Under the pieces are notes generated by a model. The model had not been told where the DNA came from and did not search any database. It was given only the letters and a program-made list of their open reading frames with translations. The position numbers and the translations under genes are program-made. From NCBI GenBank assembly GCA_002794515.1, contig PGTJ01000045.1, positions 1 through 13,055 of the forward strand: 13,055 bases of DNA. The letters are read 5' to 3'. Positions 1-5,783 of the stretch are shown here, piece by piece (position 1 is the first letter of the stretch; every line of letters starts with the position of its first letter). This stretch comes from Phototrophicales bacterium. GTDB taxonomy: Bacteria; Chloroflexota; Anaerolineae; Aggregatilineales; Phototrophicaceae.

Positions 1-1172
1 AATTTATCGGTCAAAAACATTTAGTCGGGGTTGGCAAGCCGATTTATCAGATGATAAAGCAGGGGCGTGTTCATTCGATGATATTTTGGGGACCGCCCGG
101 TGTGGGAAAGACAACATTGGCGCGGATTATCGCCCATCATACTCAAATGGAATTGGTGATGTTATCGGCGGTATCGGCAGGAAAAGATGATTTACGCCGT
201 GTTGTCAATATGGGACGCGATGAACGCACCCCTATCGAAAAATTAGCTGGTGGCGCAGAAAAATCCAACGGAGTGTTATTATTTTTAGATGAAATTCATC
301 GCTTTAATAAAGCACAACAAGACTTTTTGTTACCTTATGTCGAAGATGGTACGATTACACTCATCGGCGCAACTACCGAAAATCCGAGTTTTGAGGTGAT
401 TTCTGCCCTCTTATCGCGCTGTCAGGTGTTCACCCTGCAATCTTTATCAGAAGCAGAATTGCACGAGGTGGTGATGCGTGGATTATCTGAATTGGGTGTT
501 CAGATGGATGATGAAGGCATCACTTTTTTGACACAATTTGCTAATGGCGATGGACGCAATGCCCTTAATTTACTTGAGGCAACATGGCGCTTATATGCCG
601 ATGATGCCAATAACCACCTGCGATTAGAACATATCAAATTGGCATTGCAATCCAAACATCTGCGTTACGATAAAGCCAATGAAGAACATTACGACACCAT
701 CAGCGCCTATATCAAATGTATGCGGGCAGGGGATGTGTCGGCGGCGTTATATTATCTGGCGCGGATGGTACATAGTGGTGAAGACCCGAAATTTATCGCA
801 CGGCGCATGGTGATATTTGCCAGCGAAGATATCGGCATGGCATTACCAACGGCGTTAGTGGTGGCGAATGAGGTATTCAAAGCGGTTGAGACGATTGGCT
901 ACCCCGAATGTCAGATTAATTTGGCGCATGGCACAGTGTATTTAGCCTCTGCTCCCAAAAATCGCTCAGCATATGATGCCTATTTTATGGCATTGGATGA
1001 TGTCGAAACACACGGTAACTTGCCCATCCCCTTGCACTTACGCAATGCACCGACCCAATTGATGAAGGAATTGGGCTATGGAGATGGATATCAGGCATAT
1101 GGTGAACAAAATCGACTGCCAGATAAGCTAAAAGGGCGCATTTATTATCGTCCATCGGATGAATCTCATTGA
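1..1172 (+). CDS. rarA: Replication-associated recombination protein A (RarA/MgsA), 5' end cut off by the window
   Basis: AAA+ ATPase of the clamp-loader group that acts at stalled replication forks. The reading frame is open from base 3, so the ATG at 51 is internal: the bases before it encode FIGQKHLVGVGKP, the conserved segment just ahead of Walker A in this family. Walker A GPPGVGKT is at bases 90-113. Walker B LLFLDEIHRFN, sensor-1 GATTENPSFE and the arginine-finger segment SRCQVF follow in order. The C-terminal half carries the family's tetramerisation-domain segments, including EEHYDTISAYIKCMR, SGEDPKFIARRM and LRNAPTQLMKELGYG. The tail (YGEQNRLPDKLKGRIYY) is several residues shorter than the usual family tail between the GYG motif and LPDKLKGR. 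Probably only a short N-terminal stretch is missing. The stop codon TGA (1170-1172) lies inside the -35 of the promoter for the next operon. Family identity is secure; the role is known from the family. Confidence 0.95.
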   Translation, partial: FIGQKHLVGVGKPIYQMIKQGRVHSMIFWGPPGVGKTTLARIIAHHTQMELVMLSAVSAGKDDLRRVVNMGRDERTPIEKLAGGAEKSNGVLLFLDEIHRFNKAQQDFLLPYVEDGTITLIGATTENPSFEVISALLSRCQVFTLQSLSEAELHEVVMRGLSELGVQMDDEGITFLTQFANGDGRNALNLLEATWRLYADDANNHLRLEHIKLALQSKHLRYDKANEEHYDTISAYIKCMRAGDVSAALYYLARMVHSGEDPKFIARRMVIFASEDIGMALPTALVVANEVFKAVETIGYPECQINLAHGTVYLASAPKNRSAYDAYFMALDDVETHGNLPIPLHLRNAPTQLMKELGYGDGYQAYGEQNRLPDKLKGRIYYRPSDESH

Positions 1173-1197
1173 CACATCTTCAAAAGGTCATTATCAT
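1169..1197 (+). promoter_or_regulatory. Sigma-70-type promoter of the carbamoyltransferase operon
   Basis: TTGACA (1169-1174, full consensus) is followed 17 bases later by TATCAT (1192-1197, five of six consensus positions). The -35 overlaps the rarA stop codon. Transcription would start near 1204, about 35 bases before the TTG start of the 78-aa gene. The match and spacing are seen in the sequence; promoter activity is inferred. Confidence 0.65.
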
Positions 1198-1238
1198 GTT
1201 TACCCGTTATTGATTGTGTAGATAAAGGGTAACAAATT

Positions 1239-1475
1239 TTGCCAATATTGCGATTAGCATGGGAACGATTCAACATCATCGGTTCGGTTTTAGGTGATGT
1301 TCAGGGCAAGGTGATTGCCCAAGTGTTGTATTTCACCATACTTGTGCCATTCGGCGTTGGGTCACGGTTATTCATAGACCCACTGGCTATCCGTGGAAAG
1401 AAACGTCTAGTTACCTCATGGATAGACCGTCCAGCAATCCCCTCAGATTTGAACTCGGCACGCGAACAAGGGTAA
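1239..1475 (+). CDS. Small one-helix membrane protein (SxtJ-like tail), first gene of the carbamoyltransferase operon
   Basis: This is a 78-residue protein with one hydrophobic segment at about residues 26-44 (AQVLYFTILVPFGVGSRLF), followed by DPLAIRGKK and a tryptophan (W61). The pattern of a Trp near the N-terminus, then G-N/D-x-Q, a Tyr/Phe-rich helix, P-F-G, R-L-F and D-P-L matches, from memory, the small SxtJ-like membrane proteins often encoded beside NodU-family carbamoyltransferases. The start is TTG at 1239. An in-frame stop lies just upstream (1230-1232), and AAAGGG (1224-1229) sits 9 bases ahead of the TTG. The next in-frame TTG (1248) is too far from this ribosome site. The gene ends 13 bases before the carbamoyltransferase, consistent with co-transcription. 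It probably acts at the cytoplasmic membrane, perhaps anchoring or assisting the enzyme. No catalytic residues are recognisable and the function is unknown. Confidence 0.7.
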   Translation: MPILRLAWERFNIIGSVLGDVQGKVIAQVLYFTILVPFGVGSRLFIDPLAIRGKKRLVTSWIDRPAIPSDLNSAREQG

Positions 1476-1488
1476 ACATAGGTTATAT

Positions 1489-3276
1489 ATGTATATATTG
1501 GGCATTTCATGTTTCTATCACGATGCCGCAGTGGCGCTCATTCAAGATGGGCGCTTAGTGGCGGCGGCGATGGAAGAACGGTTTTCTCGTAAAAAACACG
1601 ATAGCAGTTTTCCCGCAAAGGCGATTGCCTTTTGCCTAAAACAAGCAGGTATCACCAACAAAGAATTAGACTATGTGGTCTTTTATGAAAAGCCATTGGT
1701 CAAATTTGAACGCATTTTGCAAACCACATTCAATATGTTCCCCAAATCATCGGGGTTGTGGTTCGAGGCAATCAACGTTTGGCTCAAAGAAAAGTTATGG
1801 GTGAAGAGCATCATCCAAAAAGAGGTGGGTGTTAAACCCACACAGATTTTATTCTGTGACCATCATATGAGCCATGCAGCAAGTGCATTCTTAGCTAGTC
1901 CATTCGATGAAGCCGCCGTCCTCACCGTAGATGGGGTGGGGGAATGGACGACCACCACACTCGGCACGGCGCGGAGTTATCGACCCGGACAATCGGGTAC
2001 GAATGAAATCAATCTATTCAGCGAACAACGCTTCCCACATTCATTAGGGTTGCTTTATTCCGCATTCACGGCGTGGTTGGGCTTCCGTGTGAACAATGGT
2101 GAATATAAAGTCATGGGCATGTCGCCGTATGGCGAGCCACGCTATATGGACAAGGTAGAAAAATTATTCAAGCTATCGCCAGAAGATGGCAGTTTCCGCT
2201 TGAATATGGATTATTTCAGTTTTCATCATTCCACACAAAGCACATTTAATCAGAAATTTGTCGATTTATTCGGCGAACCGCGCCCCGCAGAAGCCGAATT
2301 TTTCACCATGAATACCAATCCAGAACGCGCATCTGAAAAAGCGGCGATGGAGAAAAATCAGTATTATGCAGATGTATCGGCGAGCATCCAACGTGCCACC
2401 GAAGAGGCATTATTGGCGATTGTGCGTCATCTGCATAAGACCACTGGCATGACCAAATTGGTCATGGCGGGGGGGGTGGCGCTCAATACCAAAGCCAACT
2501 ATCGCCTATTAGCCGAAACACCGTTCGAGGAAATTTATATCCAACCCGCCGCAGGGGATGATGGTGGTGCGTTGGGTGCGGCACTTTGGGCGTATTATAT
2601 CGTCATGAATAAACCGCGTGATTGGGTTATGCCTCATGCTTATTGGGGGCAAGGCTTCACAGAGGGCGAAATCAAAGAATTTTTAGATACCAACAACATT
2701 AAATACGAGCATTTTTCGGATGATAGCAAACTGCTCGATATTGTCGCCGAATCGCTCACAACCGAGAATGTGGTTGGTTTCTTTCAGGGACGGTTCGAGT
2801 GGGGACCGCGTGCGTTGGGCAATCGGAGCATCCTCGCCGACCCACGTAGTGATTCCATGAAAGAGGTGGTGAATACCAAAATCAAATTCCGCGAGCCATT
2901 CCGCCCATTTGCGCCCGTGATTTTGCGTGACCGCGCTGCCGAATATTTCGATTATCCTGATGTCGAAAAACATGAAGCACCCCGTTATATGCTCATGGTT
3001 GCTCCATTCAAAGCGGATAAACAAGATCAGGTGCAAGCGGTGTGTCATATGGGGACAGGTCGGCTACAGACGATTGAACGCGAGACTAATCCCCGTTATT
3101 ACGGTGTTGTGGAGCGGTTTGGTCAGATCACTGGTGTGCCTGTTGTGTTGAATACATCGTTCAACCTACGGGGTGAGCCGATTGTATCTACACCCAAAGA
3201 AGCATTTAATACCTTCAAGAATAGCGATATTGACATGCTCGTCTTGGAGAATTTCTTAGTCCGTAAGCCGTATTAG
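1489..3276 (+). CDS. NodU/CmcH/TobZ-family carbamoyltransferase
   Basis: A 595-residue two-domain O-carbamoyltransferase. In this family the C-terminal YrdC-like domain makes carbamoyl-adenylate from carbamoyl phosphate and ATP, and the N-terminal Kae1-like domain moves the carbamoyl group to a hydroxyl on a sugar or natural product. The N-terminal domain shows ILGISCFYHDAA (H11, D12), EERFSRKKHD, the metal-site histidines in HHMSH (H125, H126, H129), TVDGVGEW (D148) and GGVALN (residues 328-333). The C-terminal domain shows GRFEWGPRALGNRS (434-447), the family hallmark. Length is normal. ATAGG at 1478-1482 lies 6 bases ahead of the ATG. It sits among small membrane-protein genes, which suggests a membrane-associated complex working on a lipid-linked or exported glycan. 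No biosynthetic cluster is present in the window, so the acceptor cannot be named. Confidence 0.95.
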   Translation: MYILGISCFYHDAAVALIQDGRLVAAAMEERFSRKKHDSSFPAKAIAFCLKQAGITNKELDYVVFYEKPLVKFERILQTTFNMFPKSSGLWFEAINVWLKEKLWVKSIIQKEVGVKPTQILFCDHHMSHAASAFLASPFDEAAVLTVDGVGEWTTTTLGTARSYRPGQSGTNEINLFSEQRFPHSLGLLYSAFTAWLGFRVNNGEYKVMGMSPYGEPRYMDKVEKLFKLSPEDGSFRLNMDYFSFHHSTQSTFNQKFVDLFGEPRPAEAEFFTMNTNPERASEKAAMEKNQYYADVSASIQRATEEALLAIVRHLHKTTGMTKLVMAGGVALNTKANYRLLAETPFEEIYIQPAAGDDGGALGAALWAYYIVMNKPRDWVMPHAYWGQGFTEGEIKEFLDTNNIKYEHFSDDSKLLDIVAESLTTENVVGFFQGRFEWGPRALGNRSILADPRSDSMKEVVNTKIKFREPFRPFAPVILRDRAAEYFDYPDVEKHEAPRYMLMVAPFKADKQDQVQAVCHMGTGRLQTIERETNPRYYGVVERFGQITGVPVVLNTSFNLRGEPIVSTPKEAFNTFKNSDIDMLVLENFLVRKPY

Positions 3277-3287
3277 AGAGTGATGTC

Positions 3288-3908
3288 ATGACTACTGAAA
3301 CTGTTACTCAACCCGAAAAACCATTTTCGTTGCCCGATGCAATTGCACTGGGGAGTGCTTTAATCATCGCTGTTGGATTTATCGTTTTGCCCTTTTGGGG
3401 GAATAAAAGCGGATTTGCCAATCTGAGTGGCGATGCCCATCGGATTTTTATCCTCATCCCGATTGTTGCCGTGCTTGGTGCGCTCATCGCATTGGCATCG
3501 CTCAGCGATATTCGGATGCGCCCCATGTCGCCATCGCTGATTTTTATCGCAGGTATATTCGGGCTGATTGCTTGTGGGTTGCCCGTCTTGCGCGTTTTGG
3601 CAGGTCAAGAAGTGGGTGCGACTTCACTCAGCGATGTTGCCAATATCGGTTTTTATCTGACAGCTATTGGTTTTGTCGGATTTTTAATTCAATCATTCAT
3701 CAAACGTCCCGCATTACCTGAAGGTGTGAGTGGTTATAACGAAGATATTATCAGCCGTTTGGGTACAATGGGCGAGTTGATGCGCTTTTTGTGGAAGCGC
3801 AAATTATATTGGATGATGCCGATGATAATCGTCTTATTCTTGTTCGCGGCGCTCATCATTGCGGGTAGCGCAGGCGGGCTTGCACCATTCATTTATACCT
3901 TGTGGTAG
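3288..3908 (+). CDS. Five-helix membrane protein with a C-terminal DUF5989-like domain
   Basis: A 206-residue protein. Predicted membrane segments lie at about residues 17-37, 52-72, 83-104, 117-137 and 174-195. The last 50 residues (from RLGTMGELMRFLWKRK through GGLAPFIYTLW) match, from memory, the DUF5989 family. Stand-alone members of that family are about 50 residues long, with a basic-Trp/Tyr start, one helix, and an ending close to S-x-x-A-P-F-I-Y-T-L-F. Such proteins commonly neighbour NodU carbamoyltransferases. The four-helix N-terminal part (about 1-140) is not a family I recognise, so the protein looks like a fusion. The ATG is 11 bases after the carbamoyltransferase stop, with GAGAGTG (3276-3282) as ribosome site, so the two are probably co-translated. 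The role is unknown; a membrane partner for carbamoylation is inferred from the neighbours. Confidence 0.85.
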   Translation: MTTETVTQPEKPFSLPDAIALGSALIIAVGFIVLPFWGNKSGFANLSGDAHRIFILIPIVAVLGALIALASLSDIRMRPMSPSLIFIAGIFGLIACGLPVLRVLAGQEVGATSLSDVANIGFYLTAIGFVGFLIQSFIKRPALPEGVSGYNEDIISRLGTMGELMRFLWKRKLYWMMPMIIVLFLFAALIIAGSAGGLAPFIYTLW

Positions 3909-3917
3909 AGGTGATAT

Positions 3918-4280
3918 ATGACAAATGAACCCTTAGTATGGGGTATCACGATTGTTTTTGGGCTGATTTTCGGCACACTCACCGCTCGTAGTTCGATGCG
4001 CCGAGAAAAAATTCACGGTGGTGCCTTGGCTATCATCTTCAATTGGCTCGCTTCTGTGGTGATGCTGATGGTGTTACCCCTCATTTTAGGGAGCATTTTC
4101 ATCGGTCACAATGCGGGATATGGCATTGTGATTGGCTTATTGCTCATCGGCGTATGTGGGATATTGTTGGTTATTTTTGCCATATTTGAAAAAGCCCCAC
4201 GCGAGGCGTACCTCAAGACGCTCATCCCCAAAGAAGATAGGGGCTGGACGGCTGAAGATGCCTTAAAATCGGGCTTATAG
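3918..4280 (+). CDS. Three-helix membrane protein of unknown function, last gene of the carbamoyltransferase operon
   Basis: A 120-residue protein with hydrophobic segments at about 6-22, 35-62 and 68-90, and a polar cytoplasmic-looking tail (EKAPREAYLK, LIPKEDRGWTAEDALKSGL). A basic stretch (RSSMRREK, residues 24-31) follows helix 1, which by the positive-inside rule places that loop and, after two more helices, possibly the opposite end in the cytoplasm. I do not recognise the family. Translation should be strong and coupled to the previous gene: GAGGTGA (3908-3914) begins on the last base of the upstream TAG and lies 3-5 bases ahead of the ATG. The tight spacing makes it part of the carbamoyltransferase operon. 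A signature-free accessory membrane subunit is the most that can be said. Confidence 0.8.
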   Translation: MTNEPLVWGITIVFGLIFGTLTARSSMRREKIHGGALAIIFNWLASVVMLMVLPLILGSIFIGHNAGYGIVIGLLLIGVCGILLVIFAIFEKAPREAYLKTLIPKEDRGWTAEDALKSGL

Positions 4281-4288
4281 ATAAATTT

Positions 4289-4316
4289 GGGGCATGATAA
4301 TGCTCTGTCATGCCCC
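4289..4316. terminator. Palindromic hairpin between convergent genes, probable bidirectional terminator
   Basis: A perfect 9-bp inverted repeat, GGGGCATGA (4289-4297) and TCATGCCCC (4308-4316), with a 10-base loop. It lies between the end of the carbamoyltransferase operon (4280) and the end of ndh (4328, opposite strand). No strong T-run follows on either strand (AAATTTAT on the minus side, TACACC on the plus side). Termination is therefore plausible rather than certain, and a small dispersed palindrome is an alternative. Confidence 0.6.
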
Positions 4317-4327
4317 TACACCTCATA

Positions 4328-5608
4328 TCATCCTGATTGTGGTTTGGTCTCATCGAGAATAATCCGCACCGAACGGTCATATGTCAGATAGTTCCATACC
4401 CAATTGACGAATACATTGATCCGATTGCGGAAGCCCATCAACCAAATCAGATGCAATCCAAGCCATGTGATCCACGCGAAAAATCCCGATAGTTGCACCT
4501 TGTTGAAGGGATAAGCCACCGCCCGCCGTCTGCCGATAGTCGCCATAATGCCTTTATCAAAATACACAAATTCGGCTTGTGGCTTGTCGTTGAGGCGGTT
4601 AATGATATTTTTCGCCACCAATTTGCCTTGTTGTTGAGCAACAGTGATGACTTGGGCATATGGTTGACCACTTTTATCGAGGATATAAGTAATATCGCCT
4701 GCCGCATATACATCGTCTAAACCGATGACCTCCATCGTTGGCTTAACAGGAATTCGATCGCCACGCGCCAATTCTACACCGAGCATCCGCGCTACTGGCG
4801 ACCCCTTAACACCCGCCGACCAAACCAATGTATGGGTATGGATAACCTCACCATCGACTAAAATCACCCGATTTTTTTCCATTTTTTGGACAGCCTTGCC
4901 CAAAATGACCTCGACACCGAGCGATTCGAGTTGTTTACGCGCCAATTCACGCAAACGGTCTGGATAGGGTGTTAATAATGTGTTGCTGGCTTCTACCAAA
5001 ACCACACGAGCGCGAATGGCATTGGCGCGGTTATATTCCCGCGAGAGGACATGATTATATAACTCGTATAATGCGCCTGCTGTTTCTAAACCTGTCGGAC
5101 CGCCACCGACAACGACCATCGTGGTCATGGCATCCCGTTCAATGCTATCTTTTGTCCATGTTGCTTTCTCGAATAATTTGAGGATATGATTGCGTAAAAT
5201 CAGCGTATCCTGCAAATTTTTTAATCCGAATGCGAATTGCTCGATGCTATCGTTGCCAAAGAAGTTAATCACACTGCCTGTGGCAATCACCAGATAATCG
5301 TACGATTGGTCGAGTGTTGTGCCGTTGGTTTTTACCGTGATTCGTTTTTCGTGAGGATGAATTGCTATGACTTCGCCCAATAAAAAGCTGACATTGCGAT
5401 TTTTACGATAAATTCCGCGCACAGGATAGGCAATTTCGCTGGGGTCGAGGGCGCAGGTTGCCACCTGATAGAGCAGGGGGGTGAAGGTATGAAAATTGTT
5501 GCGATCTATCAGCAAAATATCCACATCGTGGCGGTGTAATTTGTTGACCACTGCCAATCCGCCGAAGCCTGCACCGATAATGATAATGCGTGGACGTTGG
5601 GTTGTCAT
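4328..5608 (-). CDS. ndh: Type II NADH dehydrogenase (NDH-2)
   Basis: A 426-residue single-subunit flavoprotein that passes electrons from NADH to membrane quinone without pumping protons. FAD site GAGFGG is at residues 12-17, the NAD-binding site GGGPTG at 168-173 and the second FAD motif VYAAGD at 300-305. The quinone-side motif QVITVAQQQG (about 319-328) follows. The C-terminal amphipathic membrane-binding part reads FFAWITWLGLHLIW, then GFRNRINVFVNW and YLTYDR, as in NDH-2 and unlike soluble disulfide reductases. The start at 5608 is preferred over the in-frame ATG at 5632: GGAGG (complement of 5618-5622) lies 9 bases before it, and the inferred transcription start near 5642 would leave only about 10 bases before 5632. 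The gene is divergent from purH and convergent with the carbamoyltransferase operon. Its promoter is covered by inverted repeats, described separately. Confidence 0.93.
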   Translation of the reverse strand: MTTQRPRIIIIGAGFGGLAVVNKLHRHDVDILLIDRNNFHTFTPLLYQVATCALDPSEIAYPVRGIYRKNRNVSFLLGEVIAIHPHEKRITVKTNGTTLDQSYDYLVIATGSVINFFGNDSIEQFAFGLKNLQDTLILRNHILKLFEKATWTKDSIERDAMTTMVVVGGGPTGLETAGALYELYNHVLSREYNRANAIRARVVLVEASNTLLTPYPDRLRELARKQLESLGVEVILGKAVQKMEKNRVILVDGEVIHTHTLVWSAGVKGSPVARMLGVELARGDRIPVKPTMEVIGLDDVYAAGDITYILDKSGQPYAQVITVAQQQGKLVAKNIINRLNDKPQAEFVYFDKGIMATIGRRRAVAYPFNKVQLSGFFAWITWLGLHLIWLMGFRNRINVFVNWVWNYLTYDRSVRIILDETKPQSG

Positions 5609-5642
5609 ATCGAAAGTCCTCCAAGACTTCATCTATCCTGAT

Positions 5643-5660
5643 ATGTGAATTATATCACAA
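5643..5660. promoter_or_regulatory. Operator-like inverted repeat 1, over the ndh -10 (Rex-like or CRP/FNR-like)
   Basis: The perfect arms TGTGA (5644-5648) and TCACA (5655-5659) are separated by ATTATA, which is the complement of the ndh -10 TATAAT. Against the Rex consensus TTGTGAA-N4-TTCACAA it matches 12 of 14 defined positions. It also fits the CRP/FNR-family pattern TGTGA-N6-TCACA fully. Binding here would block RNA polymerase on ndh. Confidence 0.6.
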
Positions 5661-5677
5661 ATTCATTTACTTGTGAA
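5649..5677 (-). promoter_or_regulatory. ndh promoter
   Basis: On the minus strand, TTCACA (complement of 5672-5677, five of six consensus positions) is followed after exactly 17 bases by TATAAT (complement of 5649-5654). A TGN extension (TGATATAAT) precedes the -10. The predicted start of transcription is near 5642, giving a leader of about 34 bases to the ATG at 5608. Both hexamers lie within the inverted repeats listed next. Confidence 0.7.
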
Positions 5678-5688
5678 GTATTTCACAT
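5671..5688. promoter_or_regulatory. Operator-like inverted repeat 2, over the ndh -35 (best Rex-like match)
   Basis: TTGTGAA-GTAT-TTCACAT matches 13 of the 14 defined positions of the Rex consensus TTGTGAA-N4-TTCACAA, and also has a perfect TGTGA-N6-TCACA core (5672-5687). The left arm contains the complement of the ndh -35 hexamer. Its centre is 28 bases from the centre of repeat 1. NDH-2 genes are established Rex targets in Bacillus subtilis, where Rex senses NADH/NAD+. Assignment to Rex rather than a CRP/FNR protein is inference. Confidence 0.6.
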
Positions 5689-5693
5689 AAAAC

Positions 5694-5711
5694 TGGTGAA
5701 TTTGGTCACTT
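5694..5711. promoter_or_regulatory. Operator-like inverted repeat 3, weaker copy
   Basis: GGTGA (5695-5699) and TCACT (5706-5710) keep a GTGA-N6-TCAC core and match 10 of 14 defined Rex positions. The centre is 23 bases from that of repeat 2, upstream of the ndh -35 and close to the likely -35 region of the divergent purH promoter. It could be an auxiliary site or a decayed copy. Confidence 0.4.
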
Positions 5712-5738
5712 CGTTAATCGTCAAAAACGCGCTATAAT
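5710..5738 (+). promoter_or_regulatory. Possible purH promoter
   Basis: A perfect TATAAT (5733-5738) lies 46 bases before the purH ATG. The hexamer 17 bases upstream (TTCGTT, 5710-5715) is a poor -35, so the promoter may need an activator or be weak. Repeat 3 touches this -35. No purine riboswitch or other leader structure is seen in the short leader. Confidence 0.45.
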
Positions 5739-5783
5739 GCACCTTTATTCATTGGATATCTGGATAAAACGAGGAAAAATATC

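Noticed and set aside
1197..1234. Inverted repeat TGTTTACCC with GGGTAACA that could cover the ribosome site of the 78-aa gene
   Set aside because: The left arm overlaps the -10 and the predicted start near 1204, so most of it would not be transcribed from that promoter.
5609..5632. ATG at 5632 as the ndh start
   Set aside because: The ATG at 5608 has GGAGG 9 bases upstream. The earlier ATG sits about 10 bases from the inferred transcription start and adds eight residues not typical of NDH-2.
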